From the NCBI GenBank assembly GCA_964481165.1, contig CAYZYC010000089.1, forward strand, positions 1 through 10,355: 10,355 nucleotides of DNA, written 5' to 3'. A model generated the notes under the pieces. The model was given only the letters and a program-made list of their open reading frames with translations. It was not told where the DNA came from and did no database searches. A program made the translations under genes and the position numbers. Positions 1-7,500 of the stretch are shown piece after piece (positions within the stretch are counted from its first letter, which is position 1; each line of letters starts with the position of its first letter). This stretch comes from Zeimonas sp964481165 (GTDB lineage Bacteria > Pseudomonadota > Gammaproteobacteria > Burkholderiales > Burkholderiaceae_E).

Positions 1-150
1 TCGCCGCTGCCGGGATCGCCGCTGCCGGGGTCGCCGCTGCCGGGGTCGCCGCTGCCGGGGTCGCCGCTGCCGGGATCGCCGCTGCCGGGGTCGCCATTGC
101 CGGGGCCACCGCTGCCGGGATCGCCATTGCCCGGGTTGCCGTTGTCTGGC
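1..150. repeat. 15-bp tandem repeat encoding XPGXG pentapeptides
   Basis: Ten 15-bp units lie end to end. The unit is TCGCCGCTGCCGGGR on the plus strand. The six units at 1-90 are identical except for A or G at the last base, and units become more diverged towards 150. Read on the minus strand in the FecR frame they give, in order, SPDNG, NPGNG, DPGSG, GPGNG and then six DPGSG. The 15-bp length keeps the frame, so copy number can change without breaking the gene. The array touches the left edge, so its true length is not visible. Near-identity of the outer units next to degenerate inner ones suggests recent slippage expansion at the far end. Confidence 0.95.
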
Positions 151-1178
151 GAGCCGCCGGGTCCGCCGGAGCCCGGTACGACGACGAGCGCGCCGCCGTC
201 GTCGCGCTTCTCGTTGGGCGAAACCGAAGCGCCCGGCGCGAGGGGATCCTCCCCCTCGTCGAGCGGATCCCGGTCATCGGCAGAACCGGACGTGCGCGCG
301 GGTGCGGTCGGCGACGGCGAGTAACCGGCGAGCACGACGTCGGCCGGTGCGGTGCCGGACGTCGAAGCATCGGCGGGATCGCTCGTCCCGCCCGATGAAG
401 ACGACTGCGGCGATCGAGGCGACTGCGCCGGTTGCTGCGGTTGCGACGAGCGCGCGACGCGCGTCGGCTCGCGTTCGGTCTCGGGCACGTAACTGATCGG
501 CGGCAGGACGGGCCCCTGCTCGGTGCTGCGTGGCGCCGAATCCGCGTCGTCGGCGGCGGCCGATTGCCCGGCTCCGACCTCGATGGCTCCCGCGCGCGTC
601 GCGACCACGATGCGTCCCTGCGTCACCGCGACGCGCAGCCCTGCGCGCGTCCCCGGCGCGCACCGCGGATCGCACACCGTCTGCTCGGCGACGTATTCGG
701 TGCCGCGAACCCCGATCGTCGCAGTCGGAGTCACCATCCGGTAGTCGTCGTGATTGCGCTTGCCGATCGCGCCGGTGATCGTGCGCAGCGCTCCGCGCAA
801 CAGCGAGAAGAACCCGCGCTGGCCGCCCGAGTCGAAGCGGTATTCGTCGATCCGGAACGTCGTGCCGGGCTGCAGCGCGATGATCGATCCGTCGGTGAAC
901 CGGATCTGTACGCGCCCGTCGGGCCCCGTGCGGATCAGGTCGCCTCGTTCGAATTCGGTGCCGGCGATGACCGTCGACGGGGTGCTGCCCGGAGGACGTT
1001 CGAGTTCGACGACTCCCGACACGACCAGTGCGCGACCGTCGGCGGCCCACGCCGCCTGCGCCGCGAACAGCAGCACCAGCAGCGTGGCGAGGAACAACGT
1101 CGCGCGCAGGCCGATTCGCGAAGCGTCGAATGCGATGGCACGCGCCGCGGGCGCTGCCGGTTTGCCGGGCGAGATCAT
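1..1178 (-). CDS. Secreted FecR-domain protein with XPGXG repeat tail (C-terminus beyond window)
   Basis: The ATG at 1178-1176 opens a frame with no stop down to base 1, giving about 392 residues; the end lies outside the window. Residues 23-46 form a hydrophobic signal peptide ending in AWA, so the protein should be exported. Residues about 75-205 match the FecR fold: GDLIRTGPDGRVQIRFTDGS, then a RGALRTITG segment, then TPTATIGVRGTEY. A CDPRC cysteine pair sits at 169-173. After about residue 225 the chain is low-complexity, rich in Ser, Pro, Gln and Asp, and passes into XPGXG pentapeptides. Classical FecR proteins are anti-sigma regulators with an inner-membrane helix; here no sigma-binding region is visible ahead of the FecR domain, so this is a stand-alone periplasmic or surface member. 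The start lies 1 nt after the stop of the beta-barrel gene and has no clear ribosome site, suggesting coupled translation. The FecR call is firm; the function is unknown. Confidence 0.87.
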   Translation of the reverse strand, partial: MISPGKPAAPAARAIAFDASRIGLRATLFLATLLVLLFAAQAAWAADGRALVVSGVVELERPPGSTPSTVIAGTEFERGDLIRTGPDGRVQIRFTDGSIIALQPGTTFRIDEYRFDSGGQRGFFSLLRGALRTITGAIGKRNHDDYRMVTPTATIGVRGTEYVAEQTVCDPRCAPGTRAGLRVAVTQGRIVVATRAGAIEVGAGQSAAADDADSAPRSTEQGPVLPPISYVPETEREPTRVARSSQPQQPAQSPRSPQSSSSGGTSDPADASTSGTAPADVVLAGYSPSPTAPARTSGSADDRDPLDEGEDPLAPGASVSPNEKRDDGGALVVVPGSGGPGGSPDNGNPGNGDPGSGGPGNGDPGSGDPGSGDPGSGDPGSGDPGSGDPGSG

Positions 1179-1179
1179 T

Positions 1180-2628
1180 TCAGTGGAAGCGATAGCGCAG
1201 GAGCAGGCTCGCCTGCGTGCGCCGGAAGTCGTTCGGTGCGACGTTCGAACGGTTGCGGGTCAGGATCAGCGTGGGCGCGACCGACCAGGCGCCGGACAAC
1301 GCGCGCTCGGCACCCAGCCGCAGTTCGCTCTGTCGATCGTCGCGTACCACGCCGAAGAACGGCTCGGGCGCATCGAAATCGCGCGCCTCGAAGGAAGCGG
1401 CCGCGAAACCGCGCCAGCCGTATCCGACGCCTCCGCTGAACGCGACGCGCAGGCCGCGGAAACCGTAGCTCAGCGTGTCGATCGCGCGCCGCGAGTTCTC
1501 GGCGCCGCCGTACACGCTCGCGACGACGACGGGCCGCGCTTCGCCGTCGAGCACGTGCGCGAGCGTCAGGCCGATCGCGTTGCGCCGCGCATCGCGCGCG
1601 CGTTCGTCCGGAAAGTCGAAGACGAAGTGCTGCACGTATGCGCCGATCCGCGTCTTCTGCGTGACGTCGCATTGCCACTGGCCGAGCGCGCCCACGGCGT
1701 TGCGGAATCCCGCACCGTCCAGTTGCAGACGCTGGGCCTGGGCAAGCATGTTGAAGCGATGGCAGTGGTTGCGGTACGCGAATCCCGATGCGAGGTCGTA
1801 CTGGTCCTGATCGAGTGTATGCGCACCCGGGTAGCGCCGCAGTGACGTATGTCCGCCGACGGTCCACTGCCACGCGCCGCCGATCGGTACGTTCCAGTCG
1901 ACGCCGGCGTTTGCCGCGAGAACCGCGCTGCTGCGCGGGCGGCTGAGCCCCAGCGGAATGACCGCCGACCCGTCGGCCAGCACCCAGAGCCCCGACGAAC
2001 TGCCGAAGTTCACGTTCGAGTCGTAGCCGGTCTCGAGTTCGACGAAGCCGGTCAGGCGGGAACGCCCGGCGTCTTCGATGCGCCGGATCGCGTCGAGGTA
2101 TCGGCCGATCACCCGGCGGGCTTCCTCGGGAATGCGTTGCGCCGCGACCGTCTCGAACTCGCGCTGCGCGTTCTCGCGTTCGCGGATCGCGAAATACGCC
2201 CGGGCGATCTCCGCGCGCGCCTGCAGGAACCCGGGCCGCACGATCAGTGCGCGCTCGAGTGCGAGCACCGCGTATCCGGGCCGCCCCGAATCGAGCGCTG
2301 CGAGTCCCAGCAGGTAATCGAACTCGGGGTCGCCCGCGTAGTCGTCGATCCGCGCGTCGAGCGCCTGCCACGCGGCCTCCGCCCGGCCCGAGTCGATCAG
2401 CCGGCGCGCGTCGTCGAGCAGCTCGGGGAGCGCAACGCGATGCGCCGACCCGGCTGCCGGTGCGCCGCCGCCCGCGGGCGCCGCGTCGGCGGCCGGTGCG
2501 ACGCCCTCGGCGGGTGCCTCGCGCGCCGGCTGCGCGCCGGCCGACGACGCGAACACCGCGAACACGCCGATCCGCAGGACCGTTCGGAGAAGGGCGACCC
2601 GGCCGGGCCCGGGCCCGAGGCGCGTCAT
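1180..2628 (-). CDS. TPR plus outer-membrane beta-barrel protein, surface lipoprotein assembly modifier-like
   Basis: A protein of 482 residues. Residues 1-32 look like a signal peptide ending SSAGA before Gln. An Ala/Pro/Gly-rich linker follows to about 63. Residues about 67-170 form helical TPR-like repeats, for example RLIDSGRAEAAWQALDARI and LLGLAALDSGRPGYAVLALE. From about 193 the chain alternates as in amphipathic strands, opening with the motif TGYDSNVNFG and ending in LLLRYRFH, a typical barrel C-terminus. TPR followed by a barrel of about 290 residues matches the DUF560/Slam group, known in Neisseria to move lipoproteins to the cell surface; PgaA-like TPR porins are an alternative. 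The ATG overlaps the miaB stop (ATGA), and the FecR gene starts 1 nt downstream, so the FecR protein is the obvious candidate partner or cargo. That partner has no lipobox, so cargo type is uncertain. Architecture is well supported; specific function is inferred. Confidence 0.82.
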   Translation of the reverse strand: MTRLGPGPGRVALLRTVLRIGVFAVFASSAGAQPAREAPAEGVAPAADAAPAGGGAPAAGSAHRVALPELLDDARRLIDSGRAEAAWQALDARIDDYAGDPEFDYLLGLAALDSGRPGYAVLALERALIVRPGFLQARAEIARAYFAIRERENAQREFETVAAQRIPEEARRVIGRYLDAIRRIEDAGRSRLTGFVELETGYDSNVNFGSSSGLWVLADGSAVIPLGLSRPRSSAVLAANAGVDWNVPIGGAWQWTVGGHTSLRRYPGAHTLDQDQYDLASGFAYRNHCHRFNMLAQAQRLQLDGAGFRNAVGALGQWQCDVTQKTRIGAYVQHFVFDFPDERARDARRNAIGLTLAHVLDGEARPVVVASVYGGAENSRRAIDTLSYGFRGLRVAFSGGVGYGWRGFAAASFEARDFDAPEPFFGVVRDDRQSELRLGAERALSGAWSVAPTLILTRNRSNVAPNDFRRTQASLLLRYRFH

Positions 2629-3980
2629 GCGCTCGATTCGAGCACTTCGCCGCGCAACGAATGCGATCGCGCGGCGGTGATCCGTACATCGACGAACTGC
2701 CCGATCAGCGCGGACGGAGCCTCGAAGTTCACGACCCGGTTGTTGCTCGTGCGCCCGCAGAGCTCTTTTTCGTCGCGCCGCGCGACCCCTTCGACGAGGA
2801 CGCGTTGGACGCCGCCGACCATCGATTCGCTGATCCGCGAGGCGTGCGCGTCGACCGCGGCCTGCAGTAGCTGCAGTCGTTCGAGCTTGGCCTGCTGCGT
2901 CGTGTCGTCGGGCAGTTCGGCCGCAGGCGTGCCGGGACGAGGGCTGTAGACGAAGGTGAAGGAACCGTCGAAACCGATCTCGTCGACCAGCTGCAGCGTG
3001 CGCTGGAAATCCGCTTCGGTTTCACCGGGAAAGCCGACGATGAAATCCGAAGTGATTCCGATCTGCGGGCGCACGGCACGCAGCCGGCGCACGATCGACT
3101 TGTACTCGAGCACCGTGTAGCCGCGCTTCATCGCTGCGAGCACCCGATCGGAACCCGACTGCACCGGCAGATGGACGTGGTCGACGAGCTTCGGCAACTT
3201 CGCGTAGGCGTCGACCAGCCGCTGCGAGAACTCCTTCGGGTGCGAGGTCGTGTATCGAACCCGCTCGATGCCCGGAATCTCGCATACGCAATCGAGCAGC
3301 CACGCGAGGTCGGCCGGTGCCGTGCTCGAAGCGTCGCCCGGTTCGCCGATCAGCGCAGCGCGATACGCGTTGACGTTCTGTCCGAGCAGCGTGACTTCAC
3401 GCACGCCCTGCGCAGCGAGCCCGGCGATTTCGGCCAGCACGTCGTCGACCGGACGCGAGATCTCGTCGCCGCGCGTATACGGCACCACGCAGAAGCTGCA
3501 GTACTTGCTGCAGCCTTCCATGATCGAGACGAACGCGCTCGCGCCTTCGGTGCGCGCCGGCGGCATCCGGTCGAACTTCTCGATCTCGGGAAAGCTGATG
3601 TCGACCTGCGGATGACCGCTCTCGCGCCGCTTTGCGATCAGCTCGGGCAGGCGGTGCAGCGTCTGGGGACCGAAGACGAGGTCGACGTACGGCGCACGCG
3701 CGACGATCGCTTCGCCTTCCTGGCTCGCGACACAGCCGCCGACGCCGATGATCAGGCCGGGTCGCTCGCGCTTCAACGCGCGTGCACGCCCGAGGTCCGA
3801 GAACACCTTCTCCTGCGCCTTCTCGCGAACCGAGCAGGTGTTGAACAGCACGATGTCCGCGTCGTCCATGCGGTCGATGCGATCCGCTCCCTCGGAGGCG
3901 GCGAGAACGTCGGCCATCCGGTCGGAGTCGTACTCGTTCATCTGGCACCCGAAGGTGCGGATGTACAGCTTGGCGCTCAC
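2625..3980 (-). CDS. miaB: tRNA-2-methylthio-N6-dimethylallyladenosine synthase MiaB
   Basis: A protein of 451 residues, the usual MiaB length. It is a cytoplasmic radical-SAM methylthiotransferase that converts i6A37 to ms2i6A37 in tRNAs reading codons that start with U. The N-terminal UPF0004 domain has the three cluster cysteines at C12 (TFGCQMN), C49 (NTCSVREKA) and C83 (GGCVAS). The radical-SAM motif CSKYCSFC gives C157, C161 and C164. A TRAM RNA-binding domain occupies about 390-451. The start is GTG at 3980-3978: it is the only in-frame start codon close ahead of the essential C12, and the next Met comes after it. An AGGTAA stretch upstream, overlapping the previous stop, may be a weak ribosome site. 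The preceding small gene ends 9 nt upstream and the beta-barrel gene overlaps its stop by 4 nt. The phoH-ybeY neighbours often found after miaB are absent here. Confidence 0.97.
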   Translation of the reverse strand: MSAKLYIRTFGCQMNEYDSDRMADVLAASEGADRIDRMDDADIVLFNTCSVREKAQEKVFSDLGRARALKRERPGLIIGVGGCVASQEGEAIVARAPYVDLVFGPQTLHRLPELIAKRRESGHPQVDISFPEIEKFDRMPPARTEGASAFVSIMEGCSKYCSFCVVPYTRGDEISRPVDDVLAEIAGLAAQGVREVTLLGQNVNAYRAALIGEPGDASSTAPADLAWLLDCVCEIPGIERVRYTTSHPKEFSQRLVDAYAKLPKLVDHVHLPVQSGSDRVLAAMKRGYTVLEYKSIVRRLRAVRPQIGITSDFIVGFPGETEADFQRTLQLVDEIGFDGSFTFVYSPRPGTPAAELPDDTTQQAKLERLQLLQAAVDAHASRISESMVGGVQRVLVEGVARRDEKELCGRTSNNRVVNFEAPSALIGQFVDVRITAARSHSLRGEVLESSA

Positions 3981-3989
3981 CGTTGGCGC

Positions 3990-4412
3990 TTACCTGTTCT
4001 CCGGCGGCTTCGCCGGGCGCTTCTTCGCCGCGGCGAGTTCGTCGGCGGTGAGGATCCACGCGCGCGTGACCTGTCCTGCGGAATCGGTCTCGACGAGCAC
4101 GTCGAAGGTCCCCGACAGCGTCGCCGGCATCACGATCCGGTTCTCTGCGTCGTGGATGCGCGCGCCGGCGGTCAGTCGCACCGGTTTGCCGTCGAGCGCC
4201 GCTTCCGGAAATACCCGCATCTCGAGGCGGCCGAGCACCGCGCTCGCGGGAAACGGCCGGGCGAGTTGCGCGACGGCGATGCGCGGCGCGGCCGCTGCCA
4301 GAGGCAGTCCGGCCGCGGCGAGCAGCACGCGACGGCGTCCGGCGGACCACGCGACTGCGCGCTGCCCGGCAGCGGATGCCGGAGGACGGGAGAGTACGGT
4401 CGAACGGATCAT
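3990..4412 (-). CDS. Small exported protein of unknown function upstream of miaB
   Basis: A protein of 140 residues from ATG 4412. An in-frame ATG at 4454 would add 14 residues; neither has a clear ribosome site, so the start is uncertain. Residues 26-49 (RRRVLLAAAGLPLAAAA, then AVAQ) make a signal peptide; the three arginines before the hydrophobic stretch could be a Tat signal, though Sec is possible. The mature part of about 90 residues contains FPEAALDGKPVRLTAGARIH, a segment on 'uncommitted' beta structure, and ends TRAWILTADELAAAKKRPAK, with a basic, Pro-rich tail. I do not recognise a named domain. From memory it resembles conserved hypotheticals next to miaB in Burkholderiales that share the 'G.. 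RL.PGARI.D..N' pattern. It is the first gene of the minus-strand run and is divergent from putA. Coding is supported by the plausible signal peptide and tight packing against miaB. Confidence 0.78.
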   Translation of the reverse strand: MIRSTVLSRPPASAAGQRAVAWSAGRRRVLLAAAGLPLAAAAPRIAVAQLARPFPASAVLGRLEMRVFPEAALDGKPVRLTAGARIHDAENRIVMPATLSGTFDVLVETDSAGQVTRAWILTADELAAAKKRPAKPPENR

Positions 4413-4509
4413 CGCGGGAAGGCCGCCCGGGTCGCGGCACGAAGACTTGCGCATCGGGGACGGCGCATCGACAACGCGGAAAACGGACTCGGAGTGTACC
4501 GTAAAGGCC
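4413..4509. promoter_or_regulatory. Divergent spacer between the miaB run and putA
   Basis: These 97 bp (55 bp if the upper start at 4454 is used) separate two divergent genes, so promoters for both should lie here or just inside the genes. On the minus strand TACACT (4498-4493) is a possible -10 for the small exported protein and miaB. On the plus strand AAAGG sits just 2 nt before the putA ATG, and GGAG at 4491-4494 is too far away for a normal ribosome site. No convincing -35 was found on either strand and no clear operator palindrome. The element assignments are weak; the divergent layout itself is solid. Confidence 0.35.
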
Positions 4510-7500
4510 ATGTGCGCGACCGTGACGACATCCGCGCTTTCGCAGGCGCATCCGCAGTCGCCGCTGCGCGATGCGATCACTGCCGCGTACCGGGCGTCGG
4601 AGAGCGAATGCGTCGCGGGCCTGCTCGATGCGGCCCGGTTGCCGCCCGCGCAGGCGCACGAAGCGCAGGCGCTCGCCCGACGCCTTTCGCAGCGGCTGCG
4701 CGAGCGCAGGGGCGGCATCGGCCGCACCGGACTCGTGCAGGGATTGATGCAGGAGTTCTCGCTTTCCTCGCAGGAAGGCGTCGCGCTGATGTGCCTGGCC
4801 GAGGCGCTGCTGCGCATTCCCGACGACGCGACCCGCGACGCGCTGATCCGCGACAAGCTGGCCGGCGGCAACTGGCAGGCGCATCTCGGAGCGAGCCCGT
4901 CGCTGTTCGTCCACGCGGCGACGTGGGGGCTGATCATCACCGGCAAGCTGGTGGCGACGCACCCGGAATCGGGGCTCGCGAATTCGCTCGCCCGGGCGAT
5001 CGCGCGCAGCGGCGAACCGGTCATCCGCAAGGGCGTCGACATGGCGATGCGCCTGCTCGGGGAGCAGTTCGTCGCCGGCGAATCGATCGAACAGGCGCTG
5101 GCCAACGCGCGCCGCCGCGAGGCGCAGGGCTTTCGTCATTCGTACGACATGCTCGGAGAGGCGGCGCTCACCGAAGACGACGCGCTGCGGTATTTCGCGT
5201 CGTACGAGCAGGCGATCCACGCGATCGGCGCGTCGGCCGCCGGCCTGGGCGTGCATCGCGGCCCCGGCATCTCGATCAAGCTCTCGGCGCTGCATCCGCG
5301 GTATTGCCGCGCGCAATACGAGCGCGTGCTCGCGGAGCTTTATCCCCGGCTGCGCGATCTCGCCCGGCTCGCGCGGCGCCACGACATCGGCGTGAACGTC
5401 GATGCCGAGGAGGCCGAGCGGCTCGACCTTTCGCTCGACCTGCTCGAACGGCTGTGTTTCGAGCCCGAACTCGAGGGCTGGGACGGCGTCGGATTCGTCG
5501 TGCAGGCGTACCAGAAGCGTTGCACCCCGGTGATCGATTTTCTCGTCGACCTCGCCGTGCGCAGCCGGCGCCGGCTGATGGTCCGGCTCGTCAAGGGCGC
5601 GTACTGGGACAGCGAGATCAAGCGCGCGCAGGTCGACGGCCACGAAGACTACCCGGTGTACACGCGCAAGGTGCACACCGACGTGTCGTTCCTCGCGTGC
5701 GCACGCCGGATGCTCGCGGCGCCGCGGGCGATCTATCCGCAGTTCGCCACGCACAATGCACGCAGCGTCGCTGCGATCTTGCAGATGGCCGGCCCCGAAT
5801 GCCCCGAGAATCGCTACGAGTTCCAGTGCCTGCACGGGATGGGAGAGCCGCTGTTCGAGCAGGTGATCCGCGGCGTCGAGCACGGCGGTCCGGGACGACC
5901 GTGCCGGATCTACGCGCCGGTCGGAACGCACGCGACGCTGCTCGCGTATCTCGTGCGGCGCCTGCTGGAGAACGGCGCGAACACCTCGTTCGTCAACCGG
6001 ATCGCCGACGAGTCGGTGGCGCTCGACGACCTGGTCGCCGATCCGGTCGAGGCCGTCGAGCGCAATGCGCGGATCGAAGGCGCCGTCGGGCTGCCGCATC
6101 CGGCGATCGTGCTGCCCCGCGACCTCCATGCGCCCGAGCGCACGAACTCGGCGGGGATCGACCTGACGGACGAGCGGCAACTGGCCGCGCTCGCTGCGCA
6201 GCTCGCACGCAGCGCGGAACGCGAACTGGTCGCCGCCCCCATCGTCGACGGCGACGAGCGCGCCGACGGCGAGGCGAGGGTGCTGCGCAATCCGGCCGAT
6301 CGTCGCGAAGCGATCGGGCGCGTGATCGAGGCATCCGCGTCCGACGTCGCCGATGCGCTCGGGGCCGCCGTGCGCGGCGCCAAGCGGTGGGCGGAGACGC
6401 CGGTGGCCGTGCGCACCGCCGCGCTCGACCTTGCCGCGGACCGCCTGCAGGCGCGGCTCGCCGATTTCACCGACCTGCTCGTGCGTGAGGCCGGCAAGAC
6501 GTACGCGAGCGCCATCGGCGAAGTGCGCGAGGCAGTCGACTTCCTGCGCTACTACGCCGCGCGGATGCGAACCGGAGCGGCCGAAGCGGGCGGCGAGCCG
6601 ATCGGCCCGGTCGCGTGCATCAGCCCGTGGAACTTCCCGCTGTCGATCCTGGTGGGACAGGCGGCCGCCGCGCTCGCGGCCGGCAACGTCGTGCTCGCGA
6701 AGCCCGCCGAGCAGACGCCGCTCGTCGCGGCGCAACTCGTGCGCCTGTTGCAGGAATCGGGAGTGGATGCCGGCGCGCTGCAGCTGCTCCCCGGTCGGGG
6801 CGAGACGGTCGGCGCTGCGCTCGTCGCCGATCCGCGCATCCGCGGTGTCGTCTTCACCGGCTCGACGCAGGTCGCGCGTTCGATTGCGCGCTCGCTCGCC
6901 GGGCGGCTCGATGCGCACGGCCAGCCGATTCCGCTCATCGCCGAGACGGGGGGCGTCAACGCGATGATCGTCGACTCGTCGGCGCTCGCCGAGCAGGCGG
7001 TCGTCGACATCCTTGCGTCTGCCTTCGACAGCGCCGGACAGCGCTGTTCGGCATTGCGCGTGCTGTGCGTGCAGGAAGAGGCGGCCGACCGGCTGCTGGC
7101 GATGCTGCGCGGCGCGATGCGCGAGCTGCGGGTGGGGCGGCCCGATCGTCTCGATACCGACGTCGGGCCGGTGATCGATGCCGATGCGCGGGACGCATTG
7201 TTCGGCTATCTCGACGAGGTGCGCGCGCAGGTCCGGATCGGCGGCGCGGTGTCCGAAGGGCACGAGCACGGGCACTTCGTCGCGCCGGCGCTCGTCGAGT
7301 TGCCTGCGCTCGAGGCCCTGCGCAACGAGGTTTTCGGCCCGGTGCTGCACGTCGTGCGATACCGGCGCGACGAACTGCCGGCGCTCGTCGACACGATCGA
7401 CCGCGTCGGCTACGGGCTCACGCTCGGCGTGCAGACGCGCATCGACGAGGTCGTCGAGCTGATCGCCGCGCGTGCGCGCGTCGGCAACCAGTACGTGAAC

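Noticed and set aside
1..150. The tandem repeat as a CRISPR array
   Set aside because: Units are contiguous with no unique spacers and encode a periodic peptide in the frame of a real gene.
1..150. The repeat as a collagen-like Gly-X-Y tract
   Set aside because: The period is five residues, not three, so it cannot form a collagen triple helix; it matches the XPGXG pattern instead.
274..1050. Minus-strand frame of 258 codons over the FecR gene
   Set aside because: It is frame-shifted relative to the FecR frame, which lacks a stop in the window and is therefore easily missed. The FecR frame carries the recognisable motifs.
1175..2689. Second minus-strand frame of 504 codons over the barrel gene
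   Set aside because: It is shifted by one base from the TPR/barrel frame and reads as arginine-rich nonsense, whereas the chosen frame gives a signal peptide, TPRs and a barrel C-terminus.
432..2949. Several plus-strand frames opposite the FecR, barrel and miaB genes
   Set aside because: The minus-strand products have signal peptides, domains and coupled starts. The plus-strand products show none and are out-of-frame mirrors.
4413..4509. A hidden ribbon-helix-helix domain fused to PutA
   Set aside because: The in-frame upstream translation has no such domain and consists of sequence antisense to the small exported protein.
3171..6488. Plus-strand open frame of 1105 codons
   Set aside because: It runs antisense to miaB and then in a shifted frame across putA; its translation is arginine-rich low-complexity sequence, a shadow of the real genes.
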